Made by a program: the position numbers and the translations under genes. A stretch of 37,288 nucleotides of DNA. Origin: Bacteroidales bacterium (GTDB lineage Bacteria; Bacteroidota; Bacteroidia; Bacteroidales; UBA932). Within the stretch, counting starts at the first letter, position 1. Each line of letters opens with the position of its first letter. The notes under the pieces were generated by a model, which searched no databases, was not told the DNA's origin, and saw only the letters and a program-made list of their open reading frames with translations. The stretch lies in contig JAFZBQ010000095.1 of the NCBI GenBank assembly GCA_017561665.1, positions 1 through 37,288 of the forward strand, written 5' to 3'. This document shows, piece by piece, positions 8,370 through 16,556 of the stretch.

Positions 8370-9897
8370 TATCTTCCCACAAAGACTGATTGACGGCAAA
8401 GTTTCCGTCCTTCTCTACCTTGAGAGAGCACTTATACTTGCGTTTCCAGCGGGACGCAATGCTGTTCCACAGCCCCTTGGTGAGATATGCATGAGTCACG
8501 GGATTAACCACCAGGCGGATACCTACGCCAGGTTTCTTCTCAAGAATGGCGCTAAGATGGCGCTCCAGAGTTTCATCCAAGAGCAGCGTAGGGCCAATCT
8601 TGCCGGTACCCTTGCAGACGGGGCAGGTCTCACCAGTTTCGATTTCGGTGGCGGGGCGCACCCTCTGGCGTGTGATCTGCATAAGGCCGAACTTGGTGAG
8701 CGGAAGTATAGTGTGGCGGGCGCGGTCGGCCTCCATCAGTTCAGTCATCCGTTTGAACAGCTGATTGCGGTGCTCCACATCGTCCATATCGATGAAATCG
8801 ACAATCACGATGCCGCCCATATCGCGCAGGCGAAGCTGGCGGGCGATCTCTTCTGCCGCCGACATATTCACCTCTATCGCATTCTCCTCCTGTTCTCCGG
8901 TCTTGATGCGGGTACCGCTGTTGACGTCAATCACGTGCATCGCCTCGGTATGGTCTATCACCAGATAAGCCCCTTTCTTGAGCGATACCACGCGGCCGAA
9001 CGACCCTTTGACCTGACGGGTGATGTCAAAAGCGTCAAAAATATTCTCCGGCTTGTCATACAGATGGACAATCTTCTCCTGGCCGGGAGAAATCATTGCG
9101 ACATACTGACACACCTCGTTAAAGGTGGCCTTGTCGTTGACGTAGATGTTGGTAAAATCGTCGTTGAGCAGGTCGCGGATCAGGGTAGTAACGCGGCTGT
9201 TTTCGCGGAAAAGCAGCTGCACATCCTTGCTGCGGGCCATCTTCTTCCACGAACTCTCCCACTTGCGTATCAGGCCCTTGAGTTCTGCATCCAATACGGC
9301 AGCACGCTTGCCCTCTGCAGCGGTGCGGATAATTGCGCCGTAATTCTTTGGCAGAATACTGTATATCAGGCGGCTGAGACGGGCCTTCTCTTCTTTTGAA
9401 GATATCTTCTGGGAGATGCTCACCTTGTTTGAGAAAGGCATCAGCACGATATTGCGGCCGGCTATCGAGATTTCGCCGGTCAGGCGGGAGCCCTTGGTGG
9501 AGATGGGCTCCTTGACTATCTGGACCATAACCGGCTGTCCGACATGCAGATGGTCGGAGATATGCCCTTCCTTTTCCAAAGGATCGGAAATAGCGACCTT
9601 CTCGAAGAACGTAGTGTAGTTCTTTGAGATGTTGATCTGCTTTACAAAGAAATCGAACGACCGGAAATTGATGCCCAGGTCCAGATAATGGATAAAGGCT
9701 TCCTTCTCGTCCCCGATGTCTACGAATGCGGCATTGAGCGAAGGAAGCAGTTTCTTGACCTTACCGAGAAAGACATCCCCGACGGAGAACTGCGTCTGGG
9801 TATCGCTCTCCTTTTCATACTCTATCAGGCGGCCGCCCTCTGTGAGCGCGAGCTCGGCAGCGCCCTTTGATACATTGATAATAAGGTCCTTATCCAT
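8332..9897 (-). CDS. rng: Ribonuclease G/E family endoribonuclease
   Basis: This 521-residue protein matches the catalytic half of RNase E/G, which cuts single-stranded AU-rich RNA and matures rRNA. An S1 RNA-binding domain spans about residues 38-125 (VGDVFLGKVKKLLPSLNAAFVDIG). The magnesium-binding aspartates are Asp324 (HVIDVNSG) and Asp367 (IVDFIDMDD). The zinc-link cysteines are in TCPVCKG (425, 428). It lacks the long degradosome scaffold of E. coli RNase E, so RNase G-like is the better name. It lies downstream of HU and the bS22-like gene on the same strand. A terminator-like hairpin lies just before its start codon. Confidence 0.93.
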   Translation of the reverse strand: MDKDLIINVSKGAAELALTEGGRLIEYEKESDTQTQFSVGDVFLGKVKKLLPSLNAAFVDIGDEKEAFIHYLDLGINFRSFDFFVKQINISKNYTTFFEKVAISDPLEKEGHISDHLHVGQPVMVQIVKEPISTKGSRLTGEISIAGRNIVLMPFSNKVSISQKISSKEEKARLSRLIYSILPKNYGAIIRTAAEGKRAAVLDAELKGLIRKWESSWKKMARSKDVQLLFRENSRVTTLIRDLLNDDFTNIYVNDKATFNEVCQYVAMISPGQEKIVHLYDKPENIFDAFDITRQVKGSFGRVVSLKKGAYLVIDHTEAMHVIDVNSGTRIKTGEQEENAIEVNMSAAEEIARQLRLRDMGGIVIVDFIDMDDVEHRNQLFKRMTELMEADRARHTILPLTKFGLMQITRQRVRPATEIETGETCPVCKGTGKIGPTLLLDETLERHLSAILEKKPGVGIRLVVNPVTHAYLTKGLWNSIASRWKRKYKCSLKVEKDGNFAVNQSLWEDIKTSRPLGAFFD

Positions 9898-9901
9898 AGG
9901 T

Positions 9902-9928
9902 AAAAAGGCTGACCGACGGGCCAGCCTT
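9902..9928 (-). terminator. Terminator-like hairpin directly before the rng start codon
   Basis: On the minus strand AAGGCTG (9928-9922) pairs perfectly with CAGCCTT (9911-9905) around a ten-base loop and is followed by a short T run (9906-9902). This would end the HU/bS22-like transcript, yet it lies only 4 bases from the rng ATG. It may let a fraction of transcripts through, or control rng translation. Confidence 0.6.
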
Positions 9929-9944
9929 ATACTTTCAAGAAATG

Positions 9945-10034
9945 TTATTTCTTCTTATGTCTGTTCTTGCGCAAGCGTTTTTTACGCTTGTGCGTAGACA
10001 TTTTATGTCTCTTTCTCTTTTTACCGCTAGGCAT
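9945..10034 (-). CDS. 29-residue basic protein, AURKAIP1/COX24 (bS22/mS38)-like putative ribosomal protein
   Basis: The minus-strand ATG at 10034 opens a 29-codon frame ending in TAA at 9945. The product starts MPSGKKRKRHKMSTHKRKKR and more than half of its residues are Lys or Arg. Its pattern resembles the AURKAIP1/COX24 family, which includes mycobacterial bS22 and mitochondrial mS38 and binds the small ribosomal subunit. I recognise near-identical tiny proteins in other Bacteroidota. It lies 23 bases after the HU gene and before rng, in an operon of nucleic-acid-binding proteins. Ribosome binding is inferred from family resemblance. Confidence 0.8.
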   Translation of the reverse strand: MPSGKKRKRHKMSTHKRKKRLRKNRHKKK

Positions 10035-10057
10035 AATATAAAGTGTTTAAGTAGTGA

Positions 10058-10339
10058 TTATTTCAGATTCTTGACCTGCTCGACAAAAGTTTTGGCCGGT
10101 TTGAAAGAGGGGATCTTGTGTGCCGGAATGGTGATGGTAACGTTCTTGGAGATATTGCGAGCTGCCTTCTCTGCACGCTGCTTAACCACAAAACTGCCAA
10201 AACCGCGAAGATATACATTGTTACCCTTGCTCAGGGACTCTTTCACGCTTTCCATAAATGATTCAACAACTTCCAGGACAACAACTTTCTCAAATCCTGT
10301 AGATTTCGCGATTTCGCTTACGATGTCTGCTTTAGTCAT
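10058..10339 (-). CDS. hup: HU/IHF-family DNA-binding protein
   Basis: This 93-residue histone-like protein bends and compacts DNA as a dimer. It starts MTKADIVSEIAKSTGF, the usual helical dimerisation segment, and contains VYLRGFGSFVVKQRAEKAARN, the HU signature leading into the DNA-binding arm, followed by IPAHKIPSFKPAKTF. Length is normal. A perfect consensus promoter lies 50-80 bases upstream, suggesting strong expression. It is the first gene of the HU/bS22-like/rng group. Confidence 0.95.
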   Translation of the reverse strand: MTKADIVSEIAKSTGFEKVVVLEVVESFMESVKESLSKGNNVYLRGFGSFVVKQRAEKAARNISKNVTITIPAHKIPSFKPAKTFVEQVKNLK

Positions 10340-10388
10340 GATGTATATATTTTTTAAATTTTTAGTATCCTCGATTTTTTCGGGACTG

Positions 10389-10419
10389 CAAAAATAGCCT
10401 TATTTTTTTATTTATCAAA
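10389..10419 (-). promoter_or_regulatory. Consensus promoter of the HU operon
   Basis: On the minus strand TTTG (10419-10416), exactly 19 bases, then TATTTTTG (10396-10389). The following CAGTCCCG matches the start of the rrn and tRNA-Ser transcripts in this window. The expected leader is about 43 bases. Confidence 0.8.
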
Positions 10420-10445
10420 TAGATATCACACTTTTTTTCATTTTT

Positions 10446-10453
10446 TAACTTTG
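10446..10453 (+). promoter_or_regulatory. -7 element upstream of lon
   Basis: TAACTTTG is a perfect TAnnTTTG element. The -33 position has no TTG. It lies back to back with the HU promoter, and transcription would start near 10460, giving a leader of about 70 bases before lon. No heat-shock operator was recognised. Confidence 0.5.
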
Positions 10454-10532
10454 GCACAATGATTGACCTATATACCCGGCTGAATATTTTCTGCCAATTT
10501 GACATACACGCACGAATACAGACATATTATAA

Positions 10533-12935
10533 ATGAAAGATCCGTTTTATTTAGCAGGAGAGGAAATGGGTATGAATTTCATACCCGTGATGAACATTGA
10601 TACCGGAAACAAGTTGCAGGACGACCAGCTGCCAAGCGTGCTGCCAATATTGCCGCTGCGTAACGCCGTGCTGTTTCCTGACACCGTCATACCCATCCCC
10701 GTTCGCAGGGAAAAATCCATACAGCTGCTCAACGAAGCGTACAAGTCCAACAAACTCATCGGCGCCGTAGCTCAGCGGGATCCAAAGACAGAAGATCCTG
10801 TCAAAGAGGACCTCTTTGAGACAGGCACCCTTGGCCGGATCGTCAAGATCATCGATCTGCCAAACGTTCCCGTCACTGCCATTATTCAAGGCGTCCGCCG
10901 GTTCAACATCAAATCGGTGGACATAGTTTCGCCGTACCTGATGGCCAGCGTGGACTATCTGCCGGAAGATCATTCTTCTGCCGCAGACGCCGATATGAAC
11001 ACGATTGTCGACGGCATCAAGAGCGCCGCCCTGCGCATCATCAAACTCACCCACAGTGTATCTCAGGAGGCTGGCTATGCCATCCGTGACATAGAGGACA
11101 ATGCCTTCCTGGTCAACTTCGTGGCCACCACCATAGAAGTGGAGAATCCGCTGGAGAAGATGCCGCTGCTGGAAGAAGCCAGCATCAAGCGCCGCGCCAC
11201 CCTGCTGTTGGCTCTGCTTGACAAGCAGATTGAAATTCTGAAAATCCGCGAGGATATCCAGAAGAAGGTGAAGGTGGAGATGGACCAGCAACAGAGGGAA
11301 TATTACCTCAACAACCAGCTCAAGACCATCCAGGAAGAGTTGGGCATGACCGGCGCCGGGGAGGACGTCGATGCCTTGCGTAAGGCCGCCGAAGGCAAGA
11401 AATGGCCCGACTATGTCGCCGAGACATTCGAGAAGGAAATCCACAAGATGGAGAAGACCAACCCGAGTTCTCCCGACTACAACGTCATATACTCCTATCT
11501 GCAGTTTATGGTAGATCTTCCCTGGAGCGAGACTACAGAAGATAATCTTGACTTGAAGCACGCACAGGAAGTACTGGACGCAGATCATTACGGCCTGGAG
11601 AAGGTCAAGGAAAGAATAATCGAATATCTGGCAGTCCTCAAGCTCAAGGGCGATATGAAATCGCCGATTCTGTGCCTCTACGGCCCTCCGGGCGTTGGTA
11701 AGACTTCACTCGGCAAATCCATTGCAAAGGCACTCGGCCGCCAGTACGGCCGCATCTCCCTGGGCGGTCTGCACGACGAGTCGGAAATCCGCGGACACCG
11801 CCGCACCTACATCGGCGCGATGGCCGGCCGCATCATACAGACAATCAAGAAGACCGGCACCGTGAATCCCGTTATCGTCCTGGACGAGGTGGACAAGGTG
11901 TTCAACGACTTCCACGGCGACCCCGCCAGCGCACTTCTGGAGGTGCTCGACCCCGAGCAGAACACAGCATTCCACGATAACTATCTGGACCTGGATTACG
12001 ACCTTAGCAAGGTGCTGTTCATCACCACCGCCAACAATATCGAGACCATCCACCCCGCCCTGCGCGACCGTATGGAGATGATAAACGTCTCCGGTTATCT
12101 GGCAGAAGAAAAGGTCTCCATAGCAAAGGATTATCTGCTGCCCAAGCAGTTGGAGTTGCACGGCCTCACCGCTGCCGACCTCAAGTTGAACAAGGCTGCA
12201 ATAGAGGAGATAATTGACAATTATACCCGCGAGTCGGGCGTGCGCGGACTGGACAAGCAGATTGCCAAGATCTGCCGTATCACAGCCAAGAAGATTGCGT
12301 TGGGAGAAGAGCGTGAAATCACCCTCAAACCAGAGCAGGTGCGCGAATATCTGGGTCTGCCCACCAACCATCACGATATGCAGAAGGGCAACGAGATGCC
12401 CGGAGTGGTCACCGGCCTGGCCTGGACCGAAATGGGCGGCGAAATCCTCTTTATCGAGTGCAGCATCAGCGACGGACAGGGACACCTCTCCACCACCGGC
12501 AATCTGGGCGACGTGATGAAAGAATCGGCCACCATCGCATACCAGTGGCTCAAGGCCAATGCCGACAAGATCGGCGTGGATTCCAAGGTATTCAAGGAGA
12601 AGGATTTCCACATCCACGTTCCGGAAGGAGCCATTCCCAAGGACGGCCCCTCCGCCGGCATCACGATGGTCACAGCTATCGCCTCCGCTCTCAAGAACCA
12701 GAGCATAAAGAAGGGCATCGCAATGACCGGCGAGACCACCCTGCGCGGCAAGGTTCTGCCAGTGGGCGGCATCAAGGAGAAGATTCTGGCAGCCAAGCGC
12801 GCCGGCATCCACACCATCGTCATCTCGGAGGAGAACCGCCGCGATATCGAGGATATCAAAGAGATTTACATCAAGGGTCTCGACTTCAAATATGTTGCTA
12901 CTGTCGATGAAGTTCTTAACTTTGTATTCGAGTAG
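10533..12935 (+). CDS. lon: ATP-dependent protease Lon
   Basis: Lon is a cytoplasmic hexamer that unfolds and degrades damaged and regulatory proteins. The 800-residue protein has the LAN substrate-binding domain (about 36-240), a coiled-coil stretch (about 235-275), the AAA+ module with Walker A GPPGVGKT (384-391) and Walker [10 protein letters not shown], and the serine-lysine protease domain with catalytic Ser707 in [11 protein letters not shown] and Lys750 in [13 protein letters not shown]. All key residues are present and length is normal. The ung gene follows after 18 bases, so lon probably heads an operon with ung, coaD and the thioredoxin-fold gene. Confidence 0.96.
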   Translation: MKDPFYLAGEEMGMNFIPVMNIDTGNKLQDDQLPSVLPILPLRNAVLFPDTVIPIPVRREKSIQLLNEAYKSNKLIGAVAQRDPKTEDPVKEDLFETGTLGRIVKIIDLPNVPVTAIIQGVRRFNIKSVDIVSPYLMASVDYLPEDHSSAADADMNTIVDGIKSAALRIIKLTHSVSQEAGYAIRDIEDNAFLVNFVATTIEVENPLEKMPLLEEASIKRRATLLLALLDKQIEILKIREDIQKKVKVEMDQQQREYYLNNQLKTIQEELGMTGAGEDVDALRKAAEGKKWPDYVAETFEKEIHKMEKTNPSSPDYNVIYSYLQFMVDLPWSETTEDNLDLKHAQEVLDADHYGLEKVKERIIEYLAVLKLKGDMKSPILCLYGPPGVGKTSLGKSIAKALGRQYGRISLGGLHDESEIRGHRRTYIGAMAGRIIQTIKKTGTVNPVIVLDEVDKVFNDFHGDPASALLEVLDPEQNTAFHDNYLDLDYDLSKVLFITTANNIETIHPALRDRMEMINVSGYLAEEKVSIAKDYLLPKQLELHGLTAADLKLNKAAIEEIIDNYTRESGVRGLDKQIAKICRITAKKIALGEEREITLKPEQVREYLGLPTNHHDMQKGNEMPGVVTGLAWTEMGGEILFIECSISDGQGHLSTTGNLGDVMKESATIAYQWLKANADKIGVDSKVFKEKDFHIHVPEGAIPKDGPSAGITMVTAIASALKNQSIKKGIAMTGETTLRGKVLPVGGIKEKILAAKRAGIHTIVISEENRRDIEDIKEIYIKGLDFKYVATVDEVLNFVFE

Positions 12936-12953
12936 GGCATATTTTGTAACAAA

Positions 12954-13625
12954 ATGAACGTCATTATAGAACCTTCGTGGAAGGAGGTACTCGGCAGCGA
13001 GTTCGACAAACCATACTTTGCCGGACTCGCTGCTGCTTTGCACGCAGAGAAGGCGCGCGGAGTCACCATTTATCCTCCCGGAGGTAAAATCTTCAATGCG
13101 TTTGCCCTGACACCATTCGACCAGGTCCGCGTAGTAATCCTGGGGCAGGATCCATACCACAATCCCGGCCAGGCAGAAGGACTGTCGTTCTCGGTGCCGC
13201 ACGGCATCGCCCTGCCGCCGTCCCTGAAAAACATTTACAAGGAGATTGAAGACGACCTCGGGGTGGATATGTCCCACCGCGACGGCTCTCTTGAGGGTTG
13301 GGCGCGCCAGGGCGTTTTCCTGTTGAACGCCATCCTGACGGTACGCGCGGGCGCTGCGGCATCTCACAGCCGGCTCGGCTGGCAAACCTTTACCGATGCG
13401 GTGATTCAGACCATAAGCGAAAAGCGCAGCGGCGTGGTATTCCTGCTCTGGGGCAACTTTGCCCGCAGCAAGAAGGCGCTGATAGACACCTCCCGACACC
13501 TGGTTCTGGAAGCAGCCCACCCCTCCCCGCTCGCCGGCGGTGCCTTTTTCGGCTGCCGTCATTTTTCAAAGACAAACGAATATCTAATCAACCATAATCT
13601 CCCGCCGATAGACTGGAGCAAATAA
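12954..13625 (+). CDS. ung: Uracil-DNA glycosylase, family 1
   Basis: The enzyme removes uracil from DNA to start base-excision repair. The 223-residue protein has the water-activating motif GQDPYHNPGQ with Asp66, the uracil-binding FSVP segment, and the HPSPLAGGAFFGC motif with His189 that enters the minor groove. KTNEYL near the C-terminus is also typical. Length is normal. It sits between lon and coaD with small gaps (18 and 5 bases). Confidence 0.96.
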   Translation: MNVIIEPSWKEVLGSEFDKPYFAGLAAALHAEKARGVTIYPPGGKIFNAFALTPFDQVRVVILGQDPYHNPGQAEGLSFSVPHGIALPPSLKNIYKEIEDDLGVDMSHRDGSLEGWARQGVFLLNAILTVRAGAAASHSRLGWQTFTDAVIQTISEKRSGVVFLLWGNFARSKKALIDTSRHLVLEAAHPSPLAGGAFFGCRHFSKTNEYLINHNLPPIDWSK

Positions 13626-13630
13626 TCATC

Positions 13631-14113
13631 ATGAAAGTAGCTGTATTCCCCGGATCGTTCGATCCCTTCACTTTGGGTCACCTGGAGGTGCTCAAATCTG
13701 CATTGAAGATTTTTGACAAGGTTATCGTGGCTGTCGGTCACAACTCATCCAAGGGAGGTGGATTCTTTCCCACCGACATCAAAGTCCAGATTGCCCAGGA
13801 TGCCACGGCCGACCTGCCCAACGTGGAGGTTTGTTCTTTCAGCGGCCTTACCGTCGATTTCTGCGTAGAGAAAGGGGCCAAGTTCATCATCCGCGGTATG
13901 CGCACCACCACCGACTTCGAACTGGAGCGCGCCATTTCGCAGGCTAACAAGCGGATGCGCCCCTCAATCCTCACGGTGTTCATCCCCTCCAGCCACGAGT
14001 ATTCGTTCATTTCGTCTACAGTGGTGCGCGACGTGCTGGTAAACGGCGGCAAGGCCACCGACTTTATCCCGCGCAACGTCGATATCGGCAAGTACCTTAA
14101 AATGATTCAATAG
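13631..14113 (+). CDS. coaD: Phosphopantetheine adenylyltransferase
   Basis: CoaD transfers AMP from ATP to 4'-phosphopantetheine, the next-to-last step of coenzyme A synthesis. The 160-residue protein has the nucleotidyltransferase motif FPGSFDPFTLGH (residues 6-17), the RGMRTTTDFE segment and the C-terminal ISSTVVRDVL motif. Length is typical. Its stop TAG shares its last base with the GTG start of the next gene, so the two should be translationally coupled. Confidence 0.96.
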   Translation: MKVAVFPGSFDPFTLGHLEVLKSALKIFDKVIVAVGHNSSKGGGFFPTDIKVQIAQDATADLPNVEVCSFSGLTVDFCVEKGAKFIIRGMRTTTDFELERAISQANKRMRPSILTVFIPSSHEYSFISSTVVRDVLVNGGKATDFIPRNVDIGKYLKMIQ

Positions 14114-15633
14114 TGAGGCGCCTTTGCCTCATAGCCACGCTGCTGTTTGCCTTCTGTCTCTGCCGGGCGCAGGAGGGCAACGTATATGATTCCCTCAGGG
14201 CATATCTGGATGTTATCAGCACGATGCCGGTGGATTCCATTGCTGCCCGTATGGATGCACTGATAGCCTCTGCCGACAGCGATGAAGCCCGCGTCGGCAT
14301 TGCCGGTACCGCCTTCAATTATTTCCTGGAATCGCCGGTTATGGGAGCCGAAGGGGTATCGGTGTACATTGCGGACAATTACTTCCTTAACAAGCGTCTC
14401 AAGTGGCCATCGGAAGCATCTTTTGCCAACCTTTATACTTTCGCAGAATTCAACCGGCAGTCTCTGCTGGGAATGCCGGCGCCGGAGTTGGTGCTGGAAA
14501 GTCTCGAAGGCGGAACGGTCGATGTCCGTGAGGCAACCGGCGGCTACAAGATTCTCTATTTTTATGAGGACGCCTGCGCCACCTGCGCTCGGCAGACGCC
14601 GCTGCTGGCATCGATTCTGAAGGAATATGACGGCACTATGCCGCTGGCTTTCTACGCCGTTTATACCCAGGGCGACCGCGATGCGTGGGCCAGATATGCA
14701 ATTACCAACTTCGGCAGAATTGACAACCCAAAGGTTCAAATCTTCAATCTGTGGGACCCGGAAGGAGCTTCCGAGTTCCATAAGAAATATTCCGTGCTGA
14801 CCACCCCTTCCCTGCTGCTTCTGGATGCCGACAACCGCATTGTCGGCCGTCGCCTTGATGCCGCCTCTCTGGCTGAATTGCTGGGGCAGAAAGAGTCCTT
14901 CACCGCATCCCTGTATGACCTGATGAACGGCGTAAGGGACAATATCGGGCTGGGTCGCGAGAGCATTTCAGATGTATGCGAGGCCTTCTCGTCCCGTATC
15001 GGCACCGATGCAGATATGTACCGGAACACCTATCTGGGCATCTATAACTACCTGCGCGGTCAGGGAGATTACGAAGCGCTGGAGAGCGCCGTGTACGTGG
15101 CAGAAAGGTATATTATCGGCCGGCCGGAGATGTGGTCGGCGGAGACACTGGCGCAAACCGGCGAAGCAGTTCGCAGGTTCAACCTCAACCCGCTTGGAGC
15201 GGTTGCTTCCGACGCCACCCTTCGCAAGCGCTGCGGCGGCATCACCACCCTGCTTGCCAAGCCGAGCAAGAATTACACAGTACTTTTCTTCAATCTGATT
15301 TCCTGCAGCGAATGCGCCTCCTGGAAACAGCAGTTGCTGGAGATGAAACCGCTGCTCAAAGAGAAGGGCGTCCGTGTAATCTCCGTCTATGTCGGCCCTG
15401 ACACAGACGAATGGAAAGACAGCCTGAGGCACAGCGGCACGACCCCCTCGGGCGAGCGCGTCTCCACCTGCGGCTGCTGGTGGCGCGACCTGCGCACCGA
15501 CTGGCCCTACAGCGACCTATACATCAAATACGACGTCTCCACAGCTCCCAGACTTTATCTTCTGGATGCAGACAACACGGTGATTGCCAAAGACATCTCC
15601 CCGGAAACCCTCAAGCAACTGCTGGAACAATAA
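14113..15633 (+). CDS. Exported protein with two thioredoxin-like domains (DUF5106-like N-terminus)
   Basis: This 506-residue protein starts at a GTG whose first base is the last base of the coaD stop. The first 19 residues form a hydrophobic signal peptide ending near CRAQ. An N-terminal helical region (about 22-120) resembles the DUF5106 segment of Bacteroidota thiol proteins. Two thioredoxin-like folds follow: one with CATC (155-158) and a cis-proline TTPSLLLLDAD (about 230), and one with CSEC (398-401) and TAPRLYLLDAD near the end. Both keep CxxC, so disulfide chemistry in the periplasm is likely; the partner is unknown. A strong terminator follows immediately. Confidence 0.85.
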   Translation: MRRLCLIATLLFAFCLCRAQEGNVYDSLRAYLDVISTMPVDSIAARMDALIASADSDEARVGIAGTAFNYFLESPVMGAEGVSVYIADNYFLNKRLKWPSEASFANLYTFAEFNRQSLLGMPAPELVLESLEGGTVDVREATGGYKILYFYEDACATCARQTPLLASILKEYDGTMPLAFYAVYTQGDRDAWARYAITNFGRIDNPKVQIFNLWDPEGASEFHKKYSVLTTPSLLLLDADNRIVGRRLDAASLAELLGQKESFTASLYDLMNGVRDNIGLGRESISDVCEAFSSRIGTDADMYRNTYLGIYNYLRGQGDYEALESAVYVAERYIIGRPEMWSAETLAQTGEAVRRFNLNPLGAVASDATLRKRCGGITTLLAKPSKNYTVLFFNLISCSECASWKQQLLEMKPLLKEKGVRVISVYVGPDTDEWKDSLRHSGTTPSGERVSTCGCWWRDLRTDWPYSDLYIKYDVSTAPRLYLLDADNTVIAKDISPETLKQLLEQ

Positions 15634-15637
15634 AACA

Positions 15638-15669
15638 AAACGAGGCCCCGCAGATGCGAGGCCTCGTTT
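15638..15669. terminator. Bidirectional terminator between converging genes
   Basis: AAACGAGGCC pairs perfectly with GGCCTCGTTT around a 12-base loop, with A-rich and T-rich flanks on either side. It serves the plus-strand thioredoxin-fold gene and the minus-strand fimbrillin operon. The same left arm, including the preceding stop codon, recurs at 22312. Confidence 0.9.
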
Positions 15670-15690
15670 GTAATACAACGAACTCACTTA

Positions 15691-16542
15691 TTAATTCCAG
15701 TCGTCAATTCCGGGATCGATAGATATTTCTATCATCTCCTGATCTGGTGAAGTGTTAACATTTACGGTAATTGTGTGAACGTACCCGGGGCGGAAACTCA
15801 GAGAGTAATCCAACAAATAAGCAATACCTCCCATTGTGAGTTCAATTAGTGGAGTTCGGTTCTCAATGTTTTGGGGCACCACAACGGCCTCGAATCTGGT
15901 ATTCGAGAGCTTATTCATAGTGATTGTTTTCTTTGCACCAAAAGGATCTTTTTCCAGAGTACCAGCCACGCAATCCACCTTGCAAGAAGTACAAGTGTTG
16001 TAGATGTGACAAACAATGTCATCGGGGATGACACCCTCAAACGTAGCACCTTTGACCACCTCCACAACGCACTTTGACATCATATGCTTGAAATGAAGGT
16101 CCACAACTCCTGCCGATTGGGCAACATTTTCCACTTTGGCGAACAAGAGGTCGGAAGCCTCGTAGCCCGTACCATTCTGGTCTTGTGCAACACTAAAGGG
16201 ATACTGGTCAACAGATGTTATTTCTGCTTGATACGGATATAAAGCATAGAAATCGCAAGGTTTATCGCTCCAGTATAGGGTACGAGCCCCGGCCCAGTCA
16301 TTACCATCATAGACAACCTTCTCATTGTTCAGGTAGTTACCACCTATCTGGAGAGGCATCTGCATTCCATCCTCGTACTCAACGGCATAAAGGGAGAGTT
16401 CATCGCCAGCCTCAAAAGCAGTTGAGGTAGCTTTTGTTGCGGGGAATCCGATATTGAAACGGATTTGATTCAAATCATTATTCTGTTTATCGCATGCGCA
16501 AATAAGGAACAGGGCAAAAACGATATATAGAATTCTTTTCAT
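15691..16542 (-). CDS. Fimbrillin-family lipoprotein
   Basis: The ATG at 16542 gives MKRILYIVFALFLICAC, a lipoprotein signal peptide with the lipid-modified cysteine at residue 17; an in-frame ATG five codons earlier overlaps the stop of the gene before it. GGAGGA lies about nine bases before 16542, unusual in this phylum, and supports the chosen start. The mature protein has fimbrillin-like features (FEAGDELSLYAV, GYEASDLLFAKVENV, then HFKHMMSKCVVEV). The GYEASD..KVENV block also occurs in the large protein upstream, showing the two are related. It probably is a surface or pilus-type subunit anchored in the outer membrane. It is the last gene of the locus. Confidence 0.85.
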   Translation of the reverse strand: MKRILYIVFALFLICACDKQNNDLNQIRFNIGFPATKATSTAFEAGDELSLYAVEYEDGMQMPLQIGGNYLNNEKVVYDGNDWAGARTLYWSDKPCDFYALYPYQAEITSVDQYPFSVAQDQNGTGYEASDLLFAKVENVAQSAGVVDLHFKHMMSKCVVEVVKGATFEGVIPDDIVCHIYNTCTSCKVDCVAGTLEKDPFGAKKTITMNKLSNTRFEAVVVPQNIENRTPLIELTMGGIAYLLDYSLSFRPGYVHTITVNVNTSPDQEMIEISIDPGIDDWN

Positions 16543-16556
16543 TATTCTGTCCTCCA

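Noticed and set aside
8491-9399. Open frame of about 302 codons opposite rng
   Set aside because: The RNase frame has all its catalytic residues; the opposite frame has no family features.
11706-13562. Long open frame (about 618 codons) on the minus strand across lon and ung
   Set aside because: It lies opposite two certain genes, its translation has no recognisable domain, and such mirror frames are common opposite GC-rich codons.
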